DNA of 21,285 bases, from the NCBI GenBank assembly GCA_900551705.1, contig URWY01000014.1, positions 1 through 21,285 of the forward strand, read 5' to 3'. The position numbers and the translations under genes are program-made. The stretch's first letter is position 1, and each line of letters starts with the position of its first letter. The notes below the pieces were generated by a model, which saw only the letters and a list, made by a program, of their open reading frames with translations, ran no database searches and had not been told where the DNA came from. Positions 1 to 9,200 of this stretch are shown here, in pieces. Source of the stretch: an uncultured Bacillota bacterium. GTDB lineage: Bacteria; Bacillota; Clostridia; Christensenellales; UBA1242.

Positions 1-307
1 ACGTCGTGAGACAGTTCGGTCCCTATCTATCGTGGGCGTAGGATATTTGAGAGGAGCTGCTCCTAGTACGAGAGGACCGGAGTGGACATACCAATGGTGC
101 ACCAGTTGTCGTGCCAACGGCATAGCTGGGTAGCGATGTATGGAAAGGATAAATGCTGAAAGCATCTAAGCGTGAAACCTGCCTCAAGATTAGATATCCC
201 ATAACATAAGTTAGTAAGACCCCTTGTAGACTACAAGGTTGATAGGTCAGAGGTGTAAGCACAGTAATGTGTTCAGCTGACTGATACTAATAGGTCGAGG
301 GCTTGAT
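1..307 (+). rRNA. 23S ribosomal RNA, 3' end (partial)
   Basis: This is the last part of the large-subunit rRNA; the 5' part lies left of the window. The conserved sarcin-ricin loop core AGTACGAGAGGACC is visible at about 66-79, and the domain VI end with TAATAGGTCGAGGGCTTGA is at about 289-306. The exact 3' end is inferred from the usual pairing of the 23S ends and may be off by a few bases. A small inverted repeat, ATCACA (306-311) and TGTGAT (316-321), straddles the mature end and may belong to the processing stem. No protein-coding signal should be called here, although antisense reading frames exist. Confidence 0.97.
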
Positions 308-367
308 CACAGTTTTGTGATTTTAAGCAAAATTTAACAAAATCTTCAAAGAAAATTAAAAATGTTA

Positions 368-396
368 TTGACTTTGATTCACAAAAGTTGTATTAT
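368..396 (+). promoter_or_regulatory. Promoter-like site in the 23S-5S spacer
   Basis: TTGACT (368-373), a 17-base spacer and TATTAT (391-396) form a near-consensus housekeeping promoter pointing at the 5S gene. The predicted start is near 403, about 50 bases before 5S. This is seen in the sequence; activity is inferred. The rest of the 308-452 spacer is A/T-rich and contains no tRNA. Confidence 0.5.
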
Positions 397-452
397 TTCA
401 ATTGTCAAAATGAGTTCGATAATTCATAACTGAAAAGTTATTTATTATACCA

Positions 453-572
453 GTGCTGGTGACCATGGAGAGAAGGAACCACCTGTTCCCATCCCGAACA
501 CAGAAGTTAAGCTTCTCATCGCCGAAAATACTTGACTGGAGACGGTCCGGAAAGATAGGGCATTGCCAGTGC
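453..572 (+). rRNA. 5S ribosomal RNA
   Basis: 5S rRNA of the large subunit. The conserved loop B/C segment CCCATCCCGAACACAGAAG is present at about 488-506. The first nine bases from 453 (GTGCTGGTG) pair with the last bases up to 572 (ending TTGCCAGTGC), allowing G-U pairs, to form helix I. This gives the expected length of about 120 nt. It lies about 145 bases after the 23S end in the same orientation, so it closes the rRNA operon. Ends are set by the helix and could differ by one to three bases. Confidence 0.95.
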
Positions 573-578
573 ACCTTT

Positions 579-608
579 AAGAGCATCCGAAAGGGTGCTT
601 TTTTTTTG
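579..608 (+). terminator. Intrinsic terminator of the rRNA operon
   Basis: Stem AGCATCC (582-588), GAAA tetraloop and GGGTGCT (593-599) are followed by nine T residues. It sits seven bases after the 5S end, the classic position for the rrn terminator. Confidence 0.93.
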
Positions 609-690
609 CATTTTATTAAGTTTTTTGACTTCTTTGATATTTTGCCAAGTTGTATTTTTTACCGAGTGATATTAAAATTGCCTTTCACTA

Positions 691-719
691 TTGCAAAATA
701 TCTCTAAATATGCTATAAT
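691..719 (+). promoter_or_regulatory. Promoter of the 742 gene
   Basis: TTGCAA (691-696), a 17-base spacer and TATAAT (714-719). A TG one base before the -10 makes it an extended -10 promoter. Predicted start is near 726, only a few bases before the AAGGAG ribosome-binding site at 731-736. Confidence 0.7.
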
Positions 720-741
720 TTATCAGATTTAAGGAGATAAT

Positions 742-1158
742 ATGGAATCAAATAATTTTGTAAATTACTTAAAACAAAATGGTGTTTCAGCAAGGCGTCT
801 TGCTTATTGCGAGAATAATTGTGATTTTAAGTTCTACTTATCCACAGAAAACGGCTTTTATTCAATAGATGATGGTAAATTATTTAACGGAAATGGCTTT
901 ATGAAAAATATTTTTCAACCACTTTTTAATGATGAAGAACACGGAAAAGAGGTTCTAAGTTACACTCCAATCACTAGTCGTTTTGTTTATGGTAACTTAA
1001 AAAATAAAATAGAAAAATATTTGCTGAAGGATATGAAACTTATTAACGAAAAATATAGTTTAGTAAAAATGACTGATATGCAATTTTTCGATTATGACAA
1101 ATTAATAAAAATCGAAAATAAAATTAATTCTTTGAAAAATCTTGAATCAAATATGTAA
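742..1158 (+). CDS. Hypothetical protein, 138 residues
   Basis: I do not recognise this protein. The start is well supported: AAGGAG at 731-736, five bases before ATG, with a consensus promoter just upstream. The product is soluble-looking, with no signal peptide or membrane segment, and is rich in Asn, Lys, Phe and Tyr. The first half is Phe/Tyr/Gly rich. From about residue 80 to the end it looks helical and lysine-rich (KNKIEKYLLKDMKLINEKY). It is a single-gene transcription unit between the rRNA terminator and a terminator shared with the convergent phosphatase gene. Position behind an rRNA operon says nothing specific about function. Coding status rests on promoter, ribosome-binding site, frame length and terminator rather than on homology. 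Confidence 0.75.
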   Translation: MESNNFVNYLKQNGVSARRLAYCENNCDFKFYLSTENGFYSIDDGKLFNGNGFMKNIFQPLFNDEEHGKEVLSYTPITSRFVYGNLKNKIEKYLLKDMKLINEKYSLVKMTDMQFFDYDKLIKIENKINSLKNLESNM

Positions 1159-1184
1159 AAAACGCTCAATTTGAGCGTTTTTTT
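1156..1184. terminator. Bidirectional terminator between 742 gene and HAD gene
   Basis: Stem AACGCTC (1161-1167) pairs with GAGCGTT (1173-1179). An A-run lies to the left and a T-run to the right, so it can stop transcription from both sides. It lies directly between two convergent stop codons. Confidence 0.9.
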
Positions 1185-1959
1185 ATATTTTTAATATGTT
1201 TTTAAATGCATAAATTAAGCCATTATCGTTTATATCTTTCGTGGTAAATGTGCAAATTTTTTTAATTTTTTCCTTTGCATTGCCCATGGCGATAGAAATG
1301 TCTGCTGTTTCAAGCATCGGAATGTCATTATCAGAGTCGCCGATAGCAACAATAGTGTATTCAGGAAAATTTTCTTTAAAAAATTTAATTGTGTTTGCCT
1401 TGGAAGAAGAAATATTTGATGCGTCTGAATAATTGTCTGGCATATCGAAAAAGTTTATTGTTTTAAACTCTGCTTTAACTTTTTCGGGCAAGTGTGATCT
1501 GAACAAAAGTTGCTTTATATTGCCTTCGTTTAAATCTTTTATATACTCAGATTCATCAGCTTTTTGTGCTTCAAATCTTATTTGTTCTTGCTTGTTATCT
1601 GATAATGTCTGTTCGCAGCAATCATCTTTGTAAGCCCAAAATAAATTGTTCTCGGATAAGTATTCTATTAATTTTTTTGTTTCTTCAAGATTTAAAGGAT
1701 CAGAATTTTTAATCCAACTTTTAGTGGTTGTATGATATATTCCGCTGCCCATAAGCACTGAAATATAGTCAAAAATTTCCATGTATTTGATGTTTAAAAT
1801 TTTATTTAAATTTCTGCCTGTTGAGATTGTGAAAATATGTCCTTTTGACTTTAAATTCTCAATCTCATCAACAATATTTTTTTTGATTTCACTGTCGCCG
1901 GTGTTAATAAGTGTGCCATCAATGTCGATTACAAATAAATATTTTGTGTTATTTCCCAT
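1183..1959 (-). CDS. Cof-type HAD-superfamily phosphatase
   Basis: Haloacid-dehalogenase-fold hydrolase of the Cof/YbiV type, expected to dephosphorylate small phosphorylated metabolites such as sugar phosphates in the cytoplasm, with Mg2+. Motif I is DIDGTL, with nucleophile Asp12 and general acid Asp14. Motif II is the Thr/Ser of STGR (about 46-49). A motif III lysine lies in SSKANTIKFF (about 187). Motif IV is GDSDND (207-212), followed by the typical PML and IAMGNA segment. The middle (about 85-180) is the C2 cap domain that sets substrate choice. The length of 258 residues is normal for the family. The ATG start is preceded by GAAGG about seven bases upstream. It is monocistronic, with its own promoter. 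Substrate cannot be told from sequence. Confidence 0.93.
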   Translation of the reverse strand: MGNNTKYLFVIDIDGTLINTGDSEIKKNIVDEIENLKSKGHIFTISTGRNLNKILNIKYMEIFDYISVLMGSGIYHTTTKSWIKNSDPLNLEETKKLIEYLSENNLFWAYKDDCCEQTLSDNKQEQIRFEAQKADESEYIKDLNEGNIKQLLFRSHLPEKVKAEFKTINFFDMPDNYSDASNISSSKANTIKFFKENFPEYTIVAIGDSDNDIPMLETADISIAMGNAKEKIKKICTFTTKDINDNGLIYAFKNILKI

Positions 1960-1975
1960 CGTTTACCTTCAAATT

Positions 1976-2004
1976 ATTAAAACAAATATGCTAAATTTTG
2001 TCAA
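1976..2004 (-). promoter_or_regulatory. Promoter of the HAD gene
   Basis: On the minus strand, a perfect TTGACA (2004-1999), a 17-base spacer and TTTAAT (1981-1976). The expected start lies about 10 bases before the ATG at 1959. Confidence 0.65.
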
Positions 2005-2027
2005 TTAAAAATTAAATAAAATGTTTT

Positions 2028-2055
2028 TTGACAAATATTAAAAATATATTATAAT
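2028..2055 (+). promoter_or_regulatory. Consensus promoter of the 25-codon unit
   Basis: Both hexamers are perfect, TTGACA (2028-2033) and TATAAT (2050-2055), with a 16-base spacer. Predicted start is near 2062. Confidence 0.75.
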
Positions 2056-2077
2056 ATCAACAATTAAGGGGGAATTT

Positions 2078-2155
2078 ATGAAAAATGTTTATATTTATCC
2101 AGATTTATATATAAAAAATAAAAAACTACTTAAAAAAGTAGTTTTTTTGTTGTAA
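2078..2155 (+). CDS. Putative 25-residue small protein or leader peptide
   Basis: A complete miniature gene: consensus promoter, AAGGGGGA ribosome-binding site (about 2066-2073) five bases before ATG, a 25-codon frame and an intrinsic terminator. The peptide starts MKNVYIYPDLYIKNKK and ends in a hydrophobic stretch (VVFLL) after a lysine cluster, so it is basic, aromatic and weakly amphipathic. The terminator hairpin lies inside the last third of the frame and the stop codon falls five bases after the T-run. Most transcripts would therefore end before the stop codon unless termination fails. That makes a regulatory short RNA of about 85 nt an equal alternative to a true protein. Nothing else is encoded downstream on this strand before 3238. 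Function unknown. Confidence 0.45.
   Translation: MKNVYIYPDLYIKNKKLLKKVVFLL
2113..2148. terminator. Bidirectional terminator overlapping the small frame
   Basis: AAAAACTACT (2121-2130) pairs with AGTAGTTTTT (2137-2146), with a short A-rich loop. The T-run continues to 2148 on the plus strand. The A-rich 2113-2125 stretch supplies the T-run for the DegV gene ending at 2176 on the minus strand. Confidence 0.88.
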
Positions 2156-2175
2156 AATAGCGAATTTATTAGCAT

Positions 2176-3048
2176 TTATATTCTTTTTTCTTTTGAATAG
2201 AAGATAACGGCGGTTAATGCTGGGCCTGTGTGGCTGGCAATAACAGGGCCAACAGGACCTTCTTGAATGTTTGCATTTGGGAATTTTTCCATTATCATTT
2301 TTCTCAAATCAGCAATATAATTTTCGCCAGCAAAAGCAAGTTGAATTGGGCAAGAACTTGTTTCATCATATTGGCTAACAAATTTGTCAAACAAGGTTTT
2401 TATCGCTTTTTTTGTGCCCATTATTTTTTCAATAACTCTTAACTTACCATCGCTATCAAAGGTTAAAAGCGGTCTGAGTTGAAGCGCTTTACCCATCATT
2501 GCTTGCATTCCGGAAATCCTTCCTCCGCGTTTTAAAGAGTCTAAATCGTTTAAGAAAAAGTATGCGAAAAAGTGTTGAACTTCTGCGATTAATTTGCCTA
2601 GTGCTTCTTTTGCTGTTAAACCATTATCGCGCAAGGTTTTTGCGAATTTTAACAATAAATTTTGAACTTGTGTAGCGGACAAACTATCAAAAACATAAAT
2701 TTTATGTTCAGAATTTTCGTTAATTTCATCTGCGGCAGTTTGGACGATATTATATGTTCCAGATAGGCCAGATGACAAGCAAATATGCAAAATATCTGAG
2801 TTATATTTCTTTATCAAATTTTCAAAATATTCTCTAATTTCAAAAGCATTTAGGCCTGTTGTTGAAAATATTTTTCCATTTTTCATGTCGTTATAAAATT
2901 TTTCATAGTCTTCTAAGCAATTTGATTTGTCTTGAAAAACTTCATCTTCGCAGATATAGGACATTGGAATATAAGAGATATTTTCTTCGTCTAATTTGCA
3001 CTTAAATTCATCGCAGCAAGTGTCGGTGGATAAAATAAATTTGCTCAA
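2176..3048 (-). CDS. DegV-family fatty-acid-binding protein (FakB-like)
   Basis: DegV proteins bind one fatty acid. In Firmicutes they act as the FakB subunit that presents fatty acids to the kinase FakA for phosphorylation and phospholipid synthesis. Family hallmarks are visible: an N-terminal strand ending in STDT (about 7-10), a TTGLNAFEIREYF segment, LSSGLSGTYN (about 92-101), the GGRIS loop (about 175-179) and a C-terminal GPVGPVIASHTGP segment (about 265-277), which typically lines the binding pocket. Length of 290 residues is normal. The start codon is TTG: AAGGAG lies six bases upstream and the N-terminus KFILSTDT fits the family, whereas the next in-frame ATG would delete the first strand. 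FakA is not in the window. Confidence 0.94.
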   Translation of the reverse strand: MSKFILSTDTCCDEFKCKLDEENISYIPMSYICEDEVFQDKSNCLEDYEKFYNDMKNGKIFSTTGLNAFEIREYFENLIKKYNSDILHICLSSGLSGTYNIVQTAADEINENSEHKIYVFDSLSATQVQNLLLKFAKTLRDNGLTAKEALGKLIAEVQHFFAYFFLNDLDSLKRGGRISGMQAMMGKALQLRPLLTFDSDGKLRVIEKIMGTKKAIKTLFDKFVSQYDETSSCPIQLAFAGENYIADLRKMIMEKFPNANIQEGPVGPVIASHTGPALTAVIFYSKEKRI

Positions 3049-3068
3049 AATTAACTCCTTATGGGGGA

Positions 3069-3097
3069 ATTATAATAGAAATTTAATTTTTTTGCAA
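3069..3097 (-). promoter_or_regulatory. Promoter of the degV gene
   Basis: Minus strand TTGCAA (3097-3092), a 17-base spacer and TATAAT (3074-3069). Predicted start is near 3062, only about two bases before the AAGGAG ribosome-binding site (3060-3055), so the untranslated leader is very short. Confidence 0.68.
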
Positions 3098-3175
3098 TTA
3101 TTATAATAAAATTTGTCAAAAAATTTTTTAATTGTAATAATAAGTTTATTTATATATTATATATTTTAATTTGTT

Positions 3176-3204
3176 TTGATAAATATTAGTTTTAGTGTTA
3201 AAAT
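3176..3204 (+). promoter_or_regulatory. Promoter of the giant lipoprotein gene
   Basis: TTGATA (3176-3181), a 17-base spacer and TAAAAT (3199-3204), with TG one base upstream of the -10. A near-perfect GAGGAGGT ribosome-binding site follows at 3227-3234, four bases before the ATG. Confidence 0.55.
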
Positions 3205-3237
3205 AATATTTGAAAAGTGAACTTATGAGGAGGTAAC

Positions 3238-6200
3238 ATGGCAAAGTTTAAAAGTGTTATTGTTGCTTGTTTATTAATTTTAATGAGCGTTCTTTTTGTG
3301 GCTTGTGGACAATCACAAATTGAAAGCATTTCTTTTAAAGAAAAAGATATTTATATGACTGTTGGCGATAGTTATAATTTAGAGTTGGAATATTCGCCAA
3401 AAGATGCTGAACTTGAAATTGAATATAGCGTAAGTGATAATACGGTTGTTTATGTTGTCCCAAATACAAACACTGTTGTTGCATTGAAAGCGGGCAGTGC
3501 AGTTGTTTATGCGAAAGCACAGAACGGGAAAACTGCATCAATAAATATTCAAGTTGTTGAAACAAAACAAAATTTAACTGCACCTTCAAATCTTAAATTG
3601 GACAGAGAAAATAATAAATTGACATGGATTGCTGTTCCAGCGGCTTATCAATATCAAGTTGAAATTACATTTGACGGTAATACAACAACAAAAGTTGTAT
3701 CAAATAATTATTTAGAAATTGCAGAGATAGAAAATCTCGTTCTTGAACCTGGTAAAGTTGTGACATTCAGAGTTAAGGCAATCGCGTCCAACTCATCAGC
3801 ATATCAGAATTCAGATTGGTCAGATGTTTTGACTTTTGACGAACTAACCGCTGTGGAAAATTTGTCTTATGATTTATCAAACGGCACAATCAATTTTGAA
3901 TATGAACTTGCAAAACAAGTTTCAAACGGCAATGGTATTTATTTCCAAATAAATATTACAGGTGCTGATAATAAAACAATAAGAATTTTAAAAAATGAAA
4001 CGGGAGTTTATTCTCAATCATATAGGCCAACAAAAGCGGGCGAATATACTATTTCAGTTGTTGCTATGATGTCTGGCAAAACAACATCAATAGCAAAAGT
4101 TATAAAATTAAATAAACTTGAAAAGGTAACTTTTGAGCAAGATAAAACATCTATCATATCAAAATGGAAAGATGTCGAACAAGATTACAAAATTAATTTA
4201 TCAATTAGTATTGATGGGCAATCGCAAAATTTAACATCTCAAAATGAAGCCCTTATTGCAGACAACATTGCTTTGACAATTGACAAAACGGCGAACTTGA
4301 CTTCTTATGTTGAGAAAATCAATAAAGAAGAAACAATAAATGGTGTTAAAACTTACTACATAAATTCCGATATAAGTGCAATTACTTTGGGCAAAGCGAT
4401 AACACCAACAAATTTACAAATTGAAAAGATTAACGATAGTTCAGTTAAACTTATTTGGGTTTATGGTGAAAACACATACAAAGTTTATTTAAACGGCGAA
4501 CCTGTCGATTGTGAACAAAACATTATAACAAAAAATTCTGTGCAATATGTTGAAGTTGTTTTGGATAATTTAAATGCAGCAGGAGAATATCAATTCCAGG
4601 TTACATCGCAAAAAGAAAATACAAATACTAATTTTTATCTTGATTCCGATGCCGCAAATTTCAAAAAAATTGTAAAATTTGGCACTGCAAAAACTAAGTT
4701 TAATTCAGACCTAAAAAGAATTGAATATGAACTAAACGCAAATCAAGTTGGCGGCAATATTGAGTTGACTATTAAAAACGGCAATACAACCAACATTACA
4801 GAAAGCATTTCTGCAATAACTGGCAGCGTGGAAGTTGAAGTCGCAAATATTGGTGAATACAAAATTGAAGTCAGAATTACAAAAACGGAAGATAATGCAG
4901 TTTATCTTTCTGCCGATACTCAAATAATAACCGTTACAAAGTTATCCGCTGTTGATTATGAAACAGAGTTATCCACAAACGAAGACGAAATGACAATAAC
5001 TTTTGTTAAAAATTTGAATGCAAGTGGCTATAAAATCTTATTAAATGGCGAAGAAATTTCAGATTTGCCAAACAGCGAAAATATTTATCGAACAAGAATT
5101 GATGATGTTACAATCAACAACAAGAATTACGGCAAATTCACGCTTAAAAATATTAATGTTGCTGGTAAATATGTATTAAATATTGTGGCGCTTGGTAGCG
5201 ATGATGAAAACAATGATAATTACATTTTAAGTTCAAATGATAGTAACTACGAATTCTATAAACTTGCTTCTCCAACATTGAACTATTCTAAAGTGGACTC
5301 CAAAATTATAAATTTCACTTGGAATGTTGTTAATGGTTCAAATGTAACCTACGAAATAAAAGTTATAAAAGTCGCAACCGGTGAAATTATATACAATATG
5401 CCAGTTTCAACAACGAGTCACAACATCACTTTTGATAATGAGGGCGAGTATGTTGTTACGGTTATTGCAAAATCATCAAGAGATAACTATTTAAAATCAA
5501 ATGTCAATATTGAAGCATGCAATGTGACGATAATTAAATTAAATATGCTTCAAGATGTGAAACATGAAATCAAAACTGATAGTTTTACAAAGGAGAGGTT
5601 GTCTGTTGTAAGTTCTAACACGGTTGACAATGCAGACGGCTATATTTTGATTTTAGAAAAAACATCAAATGGCTCAAATGTTGAAATTGCTAGATATAAT
5701 TCTTATGTCATAGATGGAGATAAAGTTGTTTTCACTTTGGGTAATGTGGACTCTGTTTTTGCTGACGCTGGACAATATAATTTTAAGTTCTATGCAACAA
5801 GTTCACAAAGCAACATTTTGCAGTCAGAAGTCGTCGGCTATCGTGTTAACAAATTAAGCAGTCCAGAAAATGTCACAATAGAATACAACGAAGATTCAAC
5901 TATTTTGAGATTTGCTTCACAAGATAGTCAAGGCAGATTTTTAATCTCAGTTGATGGCGGCAGTTATGTAGAAATAAATCAAAATTATTTTGATATTTCA
6001 AATTTGAATGCAGGTTCGCACGAATTTAAAATTATTAATTTAGGTAATGATAAAAACATCTTAAATTCAAATGTAACAACAGTTACTTTAAGAATTTTGG
6101 TTAGACTTAACACTCCGTCAAACATTCAAATTGGCGTTGACCCAAACAATGATAGCAAGATTTTAGTATCATTTGATAAAGTTGAAAATGCTTCATATTA

Positions 6201-9200
6201 TGAAATTATAATTTCTCAAAATTCTGATAAAATCATTACTTATCGACCAACAAGCATAGAAAATCGATATGTTGTTGAAATTAGTCGTTCGGTGTTCTGC
6301 GAAGGTTTGCAAAATCTTTCAATAATTGCTAAACCAGCAGATGGCTCAGAGCAATACGAAATGAGCTTTACATCAAGCAAAATTTATATTGAGAAAGCAA
6401 TTGCGGTTGATAAAGTTTTATTAAGCGAAGACGGTAAATTAAATTTGCATGAAAAGCAAGCACTTATAAATGGAACACTTTATTCAAATTTATTAACTGA
6501 TGTGCCAGAACTTTCAAGTGGAGAAAAATTAACTTTTGTTGTTAGAAATATTTCAACTATTGTTGACGGGCTTGACAGCGAAAACAAATTTTATATGGCT
6601 GGTGAATGGTCACAAGTTGAATTAACTCGCTTGTCAACACCTAATGTCACATTGAATGGTGATAGTGTTGAAATTGATTATGTTCGCGAAGGCGTTGATT
6701 ATAATTTGATTTTAACATTGGATTATTTAGGATTAAATAACGCGAGCGTTCTTCAAACTTTCACATTTAATCTAACAAATGAATTAGGTGAAAATGCAAC
6801 AGCGTTCGACATAAAGAGTTTTATAACGAATTTCGTTTCGCTTACAAATTTAGTCGGTGATTATAGATTTACTGTATTTGCAAAACCTATTTCAAATGAA
6901 AATTTAAAATTATATATTTCTTCAAAAAATTCAACAGAAAATAATTATAAATATGTAGAAAATATTGAAAATAATAATGCAATATTTAATCAAGAAAATA
7001 GCGGGAAAATTAATTTAAAAATAAATAAAAATTATTTAGAAAAAATAAATAAAATATATTTTGAAATTGTTCAAAATTCAAAAAAATGTATTTTTGAAAT
7101 TAATTTAGAAAATAATTTAATAAATATATTAAAAAATGAATTAAATTCCGTTGAAATTAATTTAATTAAAAATATTTCAGAAAACGAAATTGAATTTTCC
7201 GTTGATATTTATAAATTAATTAACGCTGGCGAAATTAGTATAAATTGGTCACTTAAAGGCGATGAAGAATATTATATTTCACCAAGCAATCTTGAAGTTG
7301 AAAATATAACCAAACTTAAACAACCAGAGTTTAGCTATGTTGCAGACATTTTAGGAAATAGAATTGTATTAACAAACGAAACAATTTCTGCAATGCCAAA
7401 TGCAACTTTTGTTGCGGTATATAATGGCGAAAGGTTGGAGTTTTCAAAAACTGCAGAAGGCGTATATTTGTATTTGCCATACGAATGGACAACACTTGCG
7501 GATATTGAAATCTATGCATTAACTAGTGAAACAGGATTCATAAATTCAGACGAAGTTGTAGTTAATTTCAAGAGAGCAAATTCTATTGAAAATTTACATT
7601 TAACTGAAGATAGTTTAACAGATAAAACATACATCGAATGGTCAAGTGATGCCGCAGAATTTATTATTTATATTTCACAAGATAATTTCCAAACTCCAAA
7701 AGTTTATTCATCTACAAATGCAAGATTTGAAATAACAGATGAAATGTTGGCGGCTGGAAATGTTAGAATTAGAGTTGTTGTCAAAGGTTATACAAGCGGA
7801 TCAGAAATCTATTTGAATTCAGATTTTGTTGAACTCGTTTGCGAAAAGTTAGACAATCAAGCGGTTATAACAAATCCTAACGGCGTGCTAACTTGGAGCG
7901 TTTTTGCACAAGAAAGTTTGTTGAAACAATATAGAATAAATATTGGCGGAAACATATACAACTTTGAACCAAGTGTTCATACTTTTGATTTAAAAGATTT
8001 GTCAGGATATATCACTTTGAATTTCAAACTTGTTGGTGACCCTACACAAAATATTATTTCTTCAAATTATCAAATCGTTTATGTTTACAAATTTAATAAA
8101 CCAAATTCATTCAAAATTCAAAATGGCAAGTTCGTTATTGATGAGAATTTAGAAAATATTGATATAAATCTTGATTATTTAGATTTCCTAATCAATATAA
8201 ATTCAAATTCATTCTTGTATTCGGAATATGTAAATTACAGTGATGAAATGGTTGAAAAATTCTATCAACTTTTGGCGTCAAATAATGGTCTAGCAAGCGC
8301 AAACTATGTTGTTCAAACTGGCACAGTTGTAAACAAAGACGGCAAAAAATATTTGGCTGTTAATTCTGATAAAACTGACGAAAAGAGTTTTGGAATTTAC
8401 CAAATAGATATTGAAAATGACGAGTTCTATTTAACTCAGACCAAATTAATTTCTGGAAATATTGAAACATACTTTAATTGGGAATGGGTTGATGCAACTT
8501 TTGCACAAGAAGGCACTGTCAGAATAATATTGAAGCCGAAATTCACAACCACTACAGAAATTTATGACGATGGTTGGAGAACAATTAAGACCAAGAGTGG
8601 CGAAGTTGCCGCATATTACATTGATATTGCATTCAATAATTTAACAAGCGGAGGAAATTATGTTTCAAGTGCAGTTTGCTTGAAATTGCCATCATCGCTT
8701 GAAGCGGCAGAATACACAATTCAAGTTCAAAAAACTTCGTTGAGCGGCAATATCAACTTATCTTCACAAAATGTTGATGTTTTGAATTTTACAAAATTAT
8801 TAAAACCCGCAACAGTTATCAAAAATGGTAAAATTGTTTGGACGCAAGACGGCAACGCAGCATACTATCAAATGTTGTATGTAAATTCTGGCGTTTCAAC
8901 ATGGTCAGAAAACTTGTTAAATGGTAGTTTTGAACCTAACTCATTATTTGAAAGTTTAACATCACAAAACAAATTTTCATTCAAAATGGTGGCGTTCGGA
9001 AATGTTACAGAATTGAAACCTGGCGAGAACTTATCTGCATTAAGCAAAAATTACATAATTGCTAGTGATTTTGGCGAAGGTGAGTTTACAAAACTTAGAC
9101 AGCCAGGAGACTTAGTATTAATCAACGGCGTGATTTACTGGAAAAATTCCAACACTTACGATTATTATAAAGTCGAAAATGTAGATAGTAAGATTGAACT

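Noticed and set aside
23..262. Open frame on the minus strand across the 23S rRNA
   Set aside because: It is antisense to highly conserved rRNA sequence and has no promoter or ribosome-binding site.
398..707. Two open frames across the 5S rRNA, one on each strand
   Set aside because: Both are chance frames; the sequence folds as a standard 5S rRNA followed by its terminator.
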